A stretch of 13,715 bases of DNA from Pseudomonadota bacterium (lineage in GTDB: Bacteria; Desulfobacterota; Syntrophobacteria; Syntrophobacterales; Syntrophobacteraceae): positions 1-13,715 of the forward strand of contig JAEZXS010000255.1 of NCBI GenBank assembly GCA_023442755.1, written 5' to 3'. A model generated the notes under the pieces. It saw nothing but the letters and a program-made list of their open reading frames with translations, was not told the DNA's origin and ran no database searches. Shown here piece after piece: positions 6,466 through 13,288 of this stretch (positions are counted from its first letter, which is position 1; every line of letters starts with the position of its first letter). The position numbers and the translations under genes were made by a program.

Positions 6466-7011
6466 ATGAGGCGAAAAATAGAAGAATTGATGCTGCAGGT
6501 TGCGGACCTGCCCATATTTGAAAAGACCGCCACGCTCTTTGAGGTCCTTCTGGGTATCGGAATGCTCAGAAAGAAGAATCCATCGGTCGGCCTGCGGTAT
6601 CCCGGAGTGCTGGTATCCGATGGGAATCGCAATATCGTGGGGTTTCTGGATTTCCGCAACATGCTGAAGGGACTCGAACCACGATACTTCGAAATGGCCG
6701 AATCCGTGGAAAAGAGCGGCTTTCCACCCGGTTGGGTCCGTTCCGAACTGGAGAAGTACGGACTGCATGGAAACGCTCTGGATCAATTATGTAAAAAGAC
6801 CGGCGATACGACGATCCTGGAGCTGATGACCGTTCCTGGAGCAAAAGAGATTACAGATTCAGACGCTTCGGTAAACGAAGTCATTTATCAAATGGTAGTT
6901 ACTGGAAATGATTTTCTATTCGTCAGGAGTGGAAATCTTTTAGTAGGCGTTATCAATATATCCGACATTTTAACCTATATCTGCGACGTTGTGAAAGGCT
7001 GCCGAATTTAA
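6466..7011 (+). CDS. CBS domain-pair protein
   Basis: A 181-residue soluble protein made almost wholly of two CBS motifs, a module that binds adenine nucleotides or S-adenosylmethionine and usually regulates a partner. CBS1 spans about residues 5-70 (LPIFEKTATLFEVLLGIGM, then the strand pair GVLVSDGNRNIVGFLDFRNML). CBS2 spans about 118-176 (ILELMTVPGAKEITDSDASV, NDFLFVRSGNLLVGVINISD). A charged linker of about 45 residues joins them. No catalytic, channel or DNA-binding domain is attached, so it would act in trans. Start at 6466: an earlier ATG at 6461 is out of frame and stops at once. The ribosome binding site is weak (GGGA at 6456-6459). It is separated from the upstream gene by a strong terminator and from the downstream gene by 144 bases. 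Partner and ligand are unknown. Confidence 0.9.
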   Translation: MRRKIEELMLQVADLPIFEKTATLFEVLLGIGMLRKKNPSVGLRYPGVLVSDGNRNIVGFLDFRNMLKGLEPRYFEMAESVEKSGFPPGWVRSELEKYGLHGNALDQLCKKTGDTTILELMTVPGAKEITDSDASVNEVIYQMVVTGNDFLFVRSGNLLVGVINISDILTYICDVVKGCRI

Positions 7012-7015
7012 TTCT

Positions 7016-7043
7016 TTGTAAATAAGCACTTTAGTTGTATAGT
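7016..7043 (+). promoter_or_regulatory. candidate sigma-70 promoter for the hexapeptide-repeat gene
   Basis: TTGTAA (7016-7021) and TATAGT (7038-7043) are 16 bases apart, with 4 of 6 and 5 of 6 consensus matches, in an AT-rich stretch directly after the CBS gene. Transcription from here would give a leader of about 105 bases before 7156. Confidence 0.4.
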
Positions 7044-7155
7044 GAATGTGAATTTTATCTCGTAGTTTTCTTACCGAACCGGAATTCTTCTTGACTGCAC
7101 CCCCCAGCGGTCGGCCGGTTCAATGCTATTCCCATAACCTCTTCGAGGAGTGCAT

Positions 7156-8499
7156 ATGGGACACCTCCAAGCTCTTGTCGCGCGTACAGAAAACAGATTT
7201 CCCGGCAGTACACTGAACCTTGGTGAATATGCCGCCGGCCTGAAACTCCCCCTAACTTTCGCCAGCCTCAAGGCAATCGGCAGCGAAAGCCCCGAACATC
7301 CTCTCTATCTGAAGGTCGAGAATGCCCTGGTCCCGGGAAGCTACTTTCAGGGACGGTGTACCGTCAGGGATTCCGTCATAATAAAATCAGATGTGCGGGG
7401 AGATGAGCTGAAACGAAGCGCCGGGTTGGCGGAAACCATCCGCGTACGGGACAGTTGCCTTTATAAAAGCCTCGTACACAGCAATTCACACGATCCCGAT
7501 TCCCCCAACGAGTTTCCCATCAACGAATCCGTAGCCATGCACTATTCGAACATCCACGGCTCTCCTTTGCGCGGATGTCTTCTCAAGCCGTTTGCGACTG
7601 TCGATCTTACCTCGGCAAGCCAGTCCAGCATTGGAACCTACTCGTACGTGCAGACTGGAAAACTCGCAGATTGCACGGTAGAGGACGGCCATATCTGGAT
7701 AAGGGGTGGGGACAAGTTCGATTTCAGGTACTCATTCGACAAGGACGCTCTCGAAACCTACGTCCGGTTCGAGCCTGGCGCGGAGCCTGAGGGAATTCTG
7801 ATCGACCTTCTCATTAGTATGGAGAAACATTTCGACCGCCTGTTCAATGAATGCAGGCTTCCACCTGATGTGCCGCAGAGTTCATATATGAGCCCCTATG
7901 CGGTGGTGCAGGGAACCAGCAGGATCGGAGAGAATGCCTTCATTGCCCAGCGGGCCTTTTTGAAGAATGCGAGCATCGGAGACGGTTCCAACGCCCAGGA
8001 GAATTGCTGTATCATCGACTCGGCCCTGCATGGAAACAACGTCTCGGCACACGGCTCAAAGATGATTTGTGCAACACTCCAGCCAAACGTCTTTGTGGGT
8101 TTCAACTCCTTTTTGAGAGGGACCCCTCACGCTCGGCTCCGGGTCGGAACCCGGTGCATCGTGGCTCCACACACGATAATCGACCTCGTGGAACCGCTCG
8201 AGATACCGTCGGATCACCTGGTATGGGGCCTGATCAGAAGCCGGAGCGATCTGGAGTCGCACAGTATTTCGCTCCAGGAGCTTTCCCAGGTCAAAGGCGA
8301 ACTAAGCCAGGGTCTCATGTTTTTCCGCGGCCGAGGCAAGGCCTTTGTGGATACGTTCCGGCACAGGATCGAACACATCCTGGAAGCGAACGGCGCCTTT
8401 TGCAGCGGAGACGACATGCGGGGCCATGCCCAGAAATGCTGCGGCATACGGTTCAAGGCAATCGACCCGGAACTCGACTGCGAACTGGAGGGAATATAG
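7156..8499 (+). CDS. left-handed beta-helix (hexapeptide-repeat) protein
   Basis: A 447-residue protein with two stretches of hexapeptide-like repeats, the pattern that builds a left-handed beta-helix as in many acyltransferases, nucleotidyltransferases and gamma-class carbonic anhydrases. The first stretch spans about residues 52-185 (GSYFQGRCTVRDSVIIKSDV, then HYSNIHGSPLRGCLLKPFAT and SSIGTYSYVQ). The second spans about 245-345 (SPYAVVQGTSRIGENAFIA, NASIGDGSNAQENCCIIDSA, VSAHGSKMICATLQPNVFVG). A helical linker of about 50 residues lies between, and the C-terminal 80 residues are helical with Cys416, Cys428 and Cys429. I see no nucleotidyltransferase motif, so a sugar-nucleotide role is not supported; the reaction and substrate are unknown. 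ATG 7156 is chosen for GAGGAG at 7145-7150; an in-frame GTG at 7150 lies inside that site. Convergent with nfo, 22 bases apart. Confidence 0.9.
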   Translation: MGHLQALVARTENRFPGSTLNLGEYAAGLKLPLTFASLKAIGSESPEHPLYLKVENALVPGSYFQGRCTVRDSVIIKSDVRGDELKRSAGLAETIRVRDSCLYKSLVHSNSHDPDSPNEFPINESVAMHYSNIHGSPLRGCLLKPFATVDLTSASQSSIGTYSYVQTGKLADCTVEDGHIWIRGGDKFDFRYSFDKDALETYVRFEPGAEPEGILIDLLISMEKHFDRLFNECRLPPDVPQSSYMSPYAVVQGTSRIGENAFIAQRAFLKNASIGDGSNAQENCCIIDSALHGNNVSAHGSKMICATLQPNVFVGFNSFLRGTPHARLRVGTRCIVAPHTIIDLVEPLEIPSDHLVWGLIRSRSDLESHSISLQELSQVKGELSQGLMFFRGRGKAFVDTFRHRIEHILEANGAFCSGDDMRGHAQKCCGIRFKAIDPELDCELEGI

Positions 8500-8523
8500 G
8501 GCAGCGGCCTTTTCGGCCCTTTC
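8498..8523. terminator. weak candidate bidirectional terminator
   Basis: AGGGC (8498-8502) can pair with GCCCT (8516-8520) across the 22-base gap between two convergent stop codons; alternatively GGCC (8506-8509) pairs with GGCC (8515-8518) around TTTTC. Only TTTC follows on the plus strand. The stems are short, so this is tentative. Confidence 0.25.
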
Positions 8524-9382
8524 ATGCGTTTTCCGGCCGAATCAGAGAGCGCAAAACGGCAAGGTTTTCGATATCCTCCTTCATGTCTTTACCTTTTGGG
8601 GTTTCCAGGACCATTGGGTGGTTCCGGAACCGGGAATCGTTCAGAAGGAGCCGGAAGCCTTCAAGTCCGATTTTGCCCTTTCCGATATGGTCGTGTCTGT
8701 CGACGTGCGAGCCGAGTTCGCGCTTCGAATCGTTGAGATGGAAGAATTTCAGGAATCCGAGTCCGATAACGGCATCGAATCGTGAAATGGTCTGTTCATA
8801 GGCATCGGCAGAAGTAATGTCGTATCCCGAGGCAAACCCATGGCAGGTATCGAAACATACCCCCATGGTTTTGCCGTACCGGGAGTTTTCCAGGATATAG
8901 GCAATCTCCTCGAACCGTGACCCGAGACTCGATCCCTGTCCGGCCGTATTCTCGATCAGGACGGAAACCGCATCGGTTTCCGCCATGTCCAATGCACGGT
9001 CGAGGTTTGTGACTAGTCGACCCAATCCCTGCTCCAGCCCTTCTCCCACATGCGCCCCCGGATGCGTTATGAGGTATGGAATTCCCAGGACGGTGCAACG
9101 GTGCAATTCTTCGGCAAAGGCGGCAACGGATTTTGACAGGATTCCCCTGTCCGCGGCGGCGAGATTGATCAAATACACATCATGCGCTGCCATTGGAACA
9201 CGGCCGGTTTCTTCCCATCTTGCCCGAAATCGCTCCACCGATTCGGCGCTCAACTGCGCTTCTTTCCACTGCCTGTGATTTTTCGTAAAAATCTGAAGAG
9301 CCCTGCCATCGATCCGGCTGAGGCGGTCGAAACACGTTTCTATGCCGCCTGCAATGGACATATGCGCTCCCAAATGGGGCAT
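8522..9382 (-). CDS. nfo: deoxyribonuclease IV (endonuclease IV), AP endonuclease
   Basis: Cuts DNA 5' to abasic sites and removes blocked 3' ends in base excision repair, using three zinc ions in a TIM barrel. The 286-residue length is close to the enteric enzyme. All zinc-ligand segments are visible: AAHDVYL (His67, matching His69 of the E. coli enzyme), ITHPGAH (His109 equivalent), IENTAGQG (Glu145), FDTCHGFASGYD (Asp179, His182), FFHLNDSKRELGSHVDRHDH (His216, Asp229, His231) and LETP (Glu261). Nothing essential is missing. The start at 9382 (MPHLGAHMSIAGG) has GGAGG at 9388-9392 and matches the family N-terminus; the frame stays open 17 codons further upstream but those residues are not family-like. 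It is convergent with the hexapeptide gene and divergent from purB. Confidence 0.97.
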   Translation of the reverse strand: MPHLGAHMSIAGGIETCFDRLSRIDGRALQIFTKNHRQWKEAQLSAESVERFRARWEETGRVPMAAHDVYLINLAAADRGILSKSVAAFAEELHRCTVLGIPYLITHPGAHVGEGLEQGLGRLVTNLDRALDMAETDAVSVLIENTAGQGSSLGSRFEEIAYILENSRYGKTMGVCFDTCHGFASGYDITSADAYEQTISRFDAVIGLGFLKFFHLNDSKRELGSHVDRHDHIGKGKIGLEGFRLLLNDSRFRNHPMVLETPKGKDMKEDIENLAVLRSLIRPENA

Positions 9383-9478
9383 TCTCACCTCCGAAGCACG
9401 GTGTGATCCGGTTTTTCTTTCCGCACCGGACATTTCCTGCTAAACTTCATGCCCGCAGAAATGCCGACTAACAGCATG

Positions 9479-9506
9479 TTCACCTGTGGGCAGCGTATCT
9501 TATAAT
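9479..9506 (+). promoter_or_regulatory. probable sigma-70 promoter of purB
   Basis: A consensus TATAAT sits at 9501-9506 with TTCACC (4 of 6) at 9479-9484, 16 bases apart. Transcription would start near 9513, leaving a leader of about 95 bases before the purB start at 9608. The region is the divergent gap with nfo. Confidence 0.5.
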
Positions 9507-9539
9507 CATAAGTCTGACATTCCACTTTTTCTGATGCAA

Positions 9540-9579
9540 GTGAAACCCTTGAGGGCCGGCAGTGCAGGGTGACTTTCAC
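9540..9579 (+). promoter_or_regulatory. stem-loop in the purB leader
   Basis: GTGAAACCCT (9540-9549) can pair with AGGG (9566-9569) and TTTCAC (9574-9579), with TGAC (9570-9573) bulged, enclosing GGCCGGC. The CCCT arm could instead pair with the adjacent AGGG at 9552-9555, although the two-base loop makes this unlikely. It does not match a purine riboswitch that I can recognise. Confidence 0.3.
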
Positions 9580-9607
9580 CATCTCGGTTCGGCTATGGAG
9601 ACACGAA

Positions 9608-10915
9608 ATGATTGAGCGCTATACCCGACCCGAAATGGGCCGCATCTGGACTCTCGAAAATAAATACCGCAAGTGGCTGGACGTCGAACTAGCCGCATGT
9701 GAGGCTCTGTGCTCGCGAGGGCTGATTCCGCGTGAAGATTTCGAGCAGATCCGCAGCAAGGCCGGGTTCGATGTCGCTCGCATCGAGGAAATCGAGCGTG
9801 AAACGCAGCATGATGTCATTGCTTTTCTCACCAGTGTCGCCGAACATGTCGGTCCGTCCTCGCGCTTCATCCATGAAGGGATGACTTCGTCGGATGTCCT
9901 CGATACGTCGTTTGGACTTTTGCTGGTGGAAGCATCGGACATTCTGCTCGAAGACATGACCGCTTTGCTCGACGTACTCCGAAGAAGGGCCTTCGAGTTC
10001 AAGGACACGGTACAGATCGGCCGCTCTCACGGCGTTCATGCCGAGCCGATTACCTTCGGGCTCAAAATTGCCGTCTGGTATGCAGAGATGGAGCGGAACC
10101 GCGAGCGGCTCGAGCAGGCGCGCGAATCCATTCGGGTGGGCAAAATCTCCGGGGCCGTGGGCACCTTTGCCAATATCGCCCCCGAAATCGAACAGGCCGT
10201 ATGCGACAGACTCGGCCTGAAGCCTGCGCCCGTGAGCACGCAGATCATTCAGCGCGACAGGCATGCCCACTTCTTCACCACGCTTGCGCTCATCGGCAGC
10301 TCCATAGAAAAGATCGCCACGGAGATCAGGTTGCTCCAACACACCGAAATCCGTGAGGTGGAAGAATTCTTCGCCGCCGGCCAGAAGGGCTCCTCCGCTA
10401 TGCCGCACAAGCGCAATCCGATCGCATCCGAAAATTTGTCCGGGCTGGCGCGACTGCTCCGTGGGTATGCTATGAGCGCGATGGAAAATGTTCCTCTCTG
10501 GCACGAGCGCGACATAAGCCATTCGTCTGTAGAACGCGTAATCGGGCCGGACGCGACCATCCTGTTGGACTACATGCTAAACCGGCTGACGCGGGTCATG
10601 GACCGCCTGACCGTCTATGCCGGCAACATGAAGCACAACATGGATCTCAGCGGCCAGCTTTTCTTCTCCCAGCAGGTTATGCTGGCGCTTATTCAGACCG
10701 GCCTTACGCGGGAAGACGCCTACCGGCTCGTCCAGCGCAATGCAATGCAGGTATGGCAGGAGAAAGGGGATCTGAACGCGCAGCTGAAGAGCGATCCTGA
10801 AGTTTCGAGCAGGCTTGGGGCCGCGGAACTCGATGCCATATTCGACCTGCAGTACCATCTGAAATATGTAGACGTTATTTTTCAGCGGGTTTTCGGGGAA
10901 AACAGGCCAGCGTAA
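9608..10915 (+). CDS. purB: adenylosuccinate lyase
   Basis: Catalyses two fumarate-releasing steps of purine synthesis: SAICAR to AICAR, and adenylosuccinate to AMP. It belongs to the aspartase/fumarase superfamily and works as a cytoplasmic homotetramer. The 435 residues match the short bacterial type (Bacillus-like). His68 in ETQHDV and His141 in GRSHGVHAEP correspond to the known active-site histidines, TSSDVLDT (93-100) is the substrate-binding loop, and SSAMPHKRNP (262-271) is the superfamily signature and mobile catalytic loop. The ATG at 9608 has GGAG at 9597-9600; 13 further open codons upstream are not family-like. No other pur gene is adjacent, so it appears to be transcribed alone from the promoter at 9479-9506. 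No clear terminator follows the stop. Confidence 0.97.
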   Translation: MIERYTRPEMGRIWTLENKYRKWLDVELAACEALCSRGLIPREDFEQIRSKAGFDVARIEEIERETQHDVIAFLTSVAEHVGPSSRFIHEGMTSSDVLDTSFGLLLVEASDILLEDMTALLDVLRRRAFEFKDTVQIGRSHGVHAEPITFGLKIAVWYAEMERNRERLEQARESIRVGKISGAVGTFANIAPEIEQAVCDRLGLKPAPVSTQIIQRDRHAHFFTTLALIGSSIEKIATEIRLLQHTEIREVEEFFAAGQKGSSAMPHKRNPIASENLSGLARLLRGYAMSAMENVPLWHERDISHSSVERVIGPDATILLDYMLNRLTRVMDRLTVYAGNMKHNMDLSGQLFFSQQVMLALIQTGLTREDAYRLVQRNAMQVWQEKGDLNAQLKSDPEVSSRLGAAELDAIFDLQYHLKYVDVIFQRVFGENRPA

Positions 10916-10996
10916 CTTATCAGAAGCGCGGCTGAATGTTTTTCGCATTGTGAGAGCGGCTTCCAGTCCCGCAGACTGTTGATAAAGCCCCCAATC

Positions 10997-11081
10997 CGTC
11001 ACCCCGACGAAAGTCGGGGGCCAGAAGTACTTGAAAAAACTGGATTCCTCACGCGGAACGCGTGATTTCGCCGGAATGACG
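10997..11081. repeat. 85-bp nested palindromic element
   Basis: The element is bounded by the inverted ends CGTCA (10997-11001) and TGACG (11077-11081). Inside are a perfect hairpin CCCCGAC-GAAA-GTCGGGG (11002-11019) and a second one, TCACGCG-GAA-CGCGTGA (11049-11065). The latter is nested within ATTCC (11044-11048) and GGAAT (11073-11077). The ends and the GGATTC...GGAATGACG pattern resemble the short dispersed palindromic repeats common in proteobacterial intergenic DNA. It lies between purB and the U32 gene and has no coding capacity. Copy number in the genome cannot be judged from this window. Confidence 0.7.
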
Positions 11082-11104
11082 AACACTGTATATTGGCCGA
11101 CCGG

Positions 11105-11133
11105 GTGCCACTGGCGCGGTTTCCGATTATAAT
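11105..11133 (+). promoter_or_regulatory. candidate promoter of the U32-family gene
   Basis: A consensus TATAAT (11128-11133) is preceded by GTGCCA (11105-11110, 4 of 6) with 17 bases between. Transcription from about 11140 would exclude an upstream TTG start at 11093 and supports the GTG at 11210. Confidence 0.45.
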
Positions 11134-11209
11134 TGACGATGTCGTGTGCTGCGCCACACTCATTTCCGAAAACTGGTCTGGCAGCAATCCTTTCTTCAAA
11201 AGAGTCGAT

Positions 11210-13288
11210 GTGAGCAAGCAAAAACCCGAACTTCTCGCCCCAGCGGGCAATATCGAATCGTTCTTCGCCGCCGTGGAAAATGGCGCCGATGCGGTCTACC
11301 TCGGCCTGAAAAAATTCAGCGCAAGGGCCACCGCGGCAAACTTCACCATCGAGGAACTGGCCACCCTCATCCCGTTTGCCCGAAAGCGCGGCGTGCGTAT
11401 CTACACGGCCCTGAACAGCATTATCGCCGCCTCCGAAATGCCTGAACTGCTGGACACGCTCCATGCCCTGTCTTCGCTGAACCCCGATGCCCTTATAGTC
11501 CAGGATGCTGGCGTTTTCCTCCTCGCACAGCGCTATTTTCCGGGATTGCGCCTCCACGCGAGTACCCTCATGACCGCGCACAACCGGGCGGGGGTGGACG
11601 CGCTGGAACGGATGGGCGCAAAGCGGATAGTCCTTGCCCGCGAATTGGGCATGCAGGAACTGGAAAGCATCTCTGCCGGAACTCACGCAGAGCTGGAAGT
11701 TTTTATCCATGGGGCCCTCTGCTATTCGTATTCGGGGCTTTGCCTGACCAGCAGTTTTCGCGGCGGGCGCAGCGGATTGCGGGGGGAATGCGTCCAGCCA
11801 TGCCGCCTGCGGTTTCGTCAGGGGAAAAAGGAAGGCTTTTTTCTCTCCTGCAACGATGCCTGCGCACTCCCTCTCATCCCGAAGCTGAAACAACTCCGCA
11901 TCGCAGGTTTCAAGATCGAAGGAAGGATGAAACCGGCCGACTACATCAGCCTGGTCGTCGGTGCATACCGCCGGGTGCTCGATGCTGACGGCGCCCAGGC
12001 GGAACAGGATGCGATCGCGTCCGCCCGCGATCTGCTTTCGGGTGCCCCCTCGCGGCATCTGACCTCGGCTTACCTCGGGAAGGGGACGACATCGGAGATT
12101 CTCACCCCCCACCGTTCCGGGTCGAGCGGCATCTGGGCGGGCACGGTCAAATCAGTGCGCGGCGATCGCGCTCTTATCGATCTTCGGCACCGGTTGCGCA
12201 TCGGAGACCGCATTCGGCCCGAGGCTTCCAAGGCGAAGGAGCAGGAGGCTTTTACCGTTTCGGCTCTTTTCGACTCCAGGGGGAACCCGATCGATTCCGC
12301 AGAACCCGGCCGGCAGGTTCTCCTGAGCTGCCCCAAAGAAGTTTCGCCCGCATCAAGGCTATTCAAAATAGGGTCCAAGTCCGAGCCGGCATCCGCCGTC
12401 TGGAAGCGCATCAGGCAGGAAGTCCCCGCCGGCAGCCGTTTCAAGATGAAATTCCCCGGAACTCGAAAGGTATATGACGATCTGGAGGCGGAACGCCGGG
12501 GCGAACCCAAGGACAGGGAAACGCTCATCCTCAAGCTCGGATCGGCAAACGACGTTGTCAAAGGCCTTCAGTCACAGGCCGCAATGGTATTTCTGACGGC
12601 AAGCCGTGCAAACCTCGAGCGCATAGCCCGTCAGCGTTTTTCCGCAGTTCAGATGAAAAAGCTCGGGCTTTCCCTGCCTCCGCTCATCTCCGAGGACAAG
12701 GACCTCGAGTACTACAGGGCTGCTATCGCCTGGTTTTTGAACAAAGGATTCGGAGTCTGGGAAGTCAATAACTGGGGCCATTTCGACCTTCTCCAAAAAG
12801 GGAAGGACCTGCGCCTTGTCGCCGGCGCCAGGCTGAATCTTCGCAACGATGCGGCCCTTGCCCAAGGTTCCGCTCTCGGGTGCGGGCGGATGGTGCTCTC
12901 ACTCGAAATTACGCAGGAAGAGCTGAAAATGATCGGCGCGGGCCCGTTCGGCTTGAAAACCATCGTGACGCTGTACTGCCGGCCGCCTCTTTTCGTATCC
13001 AGGCTGCTTCCGGATTTGGCAGAGGAAAAGCCGTTTTTTACGGCCCGCAACGATGCCTATTATCTCAGGAAACAGGCCGGAAACGTATTCATTTACGCCG
13101 ACCGGCCCGTCAACTGGTTCGATCAACTGGCTTTTCTGCGTTCCCAGGGATTCCGGAATTTCCTCATCGACGTAAGCGAAGCACCGGTCGGGAAGCGGCA
13201 AGAAACGCTTGAAACGATTCTAGGCGGCTTTGCGCTCTCCCGTGCCGCCGCCCCGTTCTCCCTTTTCAACTTCGACCGCAGACCCTGA
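11210..13288 (+). CDS. U32-family protein (RlhA/TrhP-like RNA hydroxylation family)
   Basis: Listed historically as peptidase family U32, but characterised members (RlhA, TrhP, UbiU/UbiV) are iron-sulfur proteins that take part in hydroxylation of rRNA, tRNA or ubiquinone precursors. The N-terminus KPELLAPAGNIESFFAAVEN and the signature ELEVFIHGALCYSYSGLC (161-178) are diagnostic. Cys171, Cys178, Cys194 and Cys198 (the last two in GECVQPCR) are candidate [4Fe-4S] ligands. At 692 residues it is RlhA-sized, with a long C-terminal region (beyond about 300) probably including DUF3656, rather than the shorter TrhP type. 23S rRNA C2501 hydroxylation is therefore possible but not shown. The GTG start at 11210 is chosen because the family N-terminus begins there and a candidate promoter lies at 11105-11133; the Shine-Dalgarno sequence is weak (AAGAG). 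The frame is open upstream to 11093. Its 3' end overlaps the convergent DJ-1/PfpI gene by 69 bases. Confidence 0.93.
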   Translation: MSKQKPELLAPAGNIESFFAAVENGADAVYLGLKKFSARATAANFTIEELATLIPFARKRGVRIYTALNSIIAASEMPELLDTLHALSSLNPDALIVQDAGVFLLAQRYFPGLRLHASTLMTAHNRAGVDALERMGAKRIVLARELGMQELESISAGTHAELEVFIHGALCYSYSGLCLTSSFRGGRSGLRGECVQPCRLRFRQGKKEGFFLSCNDACALPLIPKLKQLRIAGFKIEGRMKPADYISLVVGAYRRVLDADGAQAEQDAIASARDLLSGAPSRHLTSAYLGKGTTSEILTPHRSGSSGIWAGTVKSVRGDRALIDLRHRLRIGDRIRPEASKAKEQEAFTVSALFDSRGNPIDSAEPGRQVLLSCPKEVSPASRLFKIGSKSEPASAVWKRIRQEVPAGSRFKMKFPGTRKVYDDLEAERRGEPKDRETLILKLGSANDVVKGLQSQAAMVFLTASRANLERIARQRFSAVQMKKLGLSLPPLISEDKDLEYYRAAIAWFLNKGFGVWEVNNWGHFDLLQKGKDLRLVAGARLNLRNDAALAQGSALGCGRMVLSLEITQEELKMIGAGPFGLKTIVTLYCRPPLFVSRLLPDLAEEKPFFTARNDAYYLRKQAGNVFIYADRPVNWFDQLAFLRSQGFRNFLIDVSEAPVGKRQETLETILGGFALSRAAAPFSLFNFDRRP

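Noticed and set aside
8004..8801. 265-codon plus-strand frame over the hexapeptide gene end and nfo
   Set aside because: Overlaps two convincing genes in other frames and has an arginine/proline-rich shadow-like composition.
9689..10522. 277-codon minus-strand frame inside purB
   Set aside because: Antisense shadow of a gene with a full catalytic motif set.
11093..11209. TTG at 11093 as start of the U32 protein
   Set aside because: It would add 39 non-family residues and would lie upstream of the candidate promoter; the family N-terminus begins at the GTG at 11210.
10577..12112. 511-codon minus-strand frame spanning the end of purB, the palindromic element and the start of the U32 gene
   Set aside because: It crosses two well-supported genes and the repeat. 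Its length comes from codon bias on the opposite strand, and no domain is seen.
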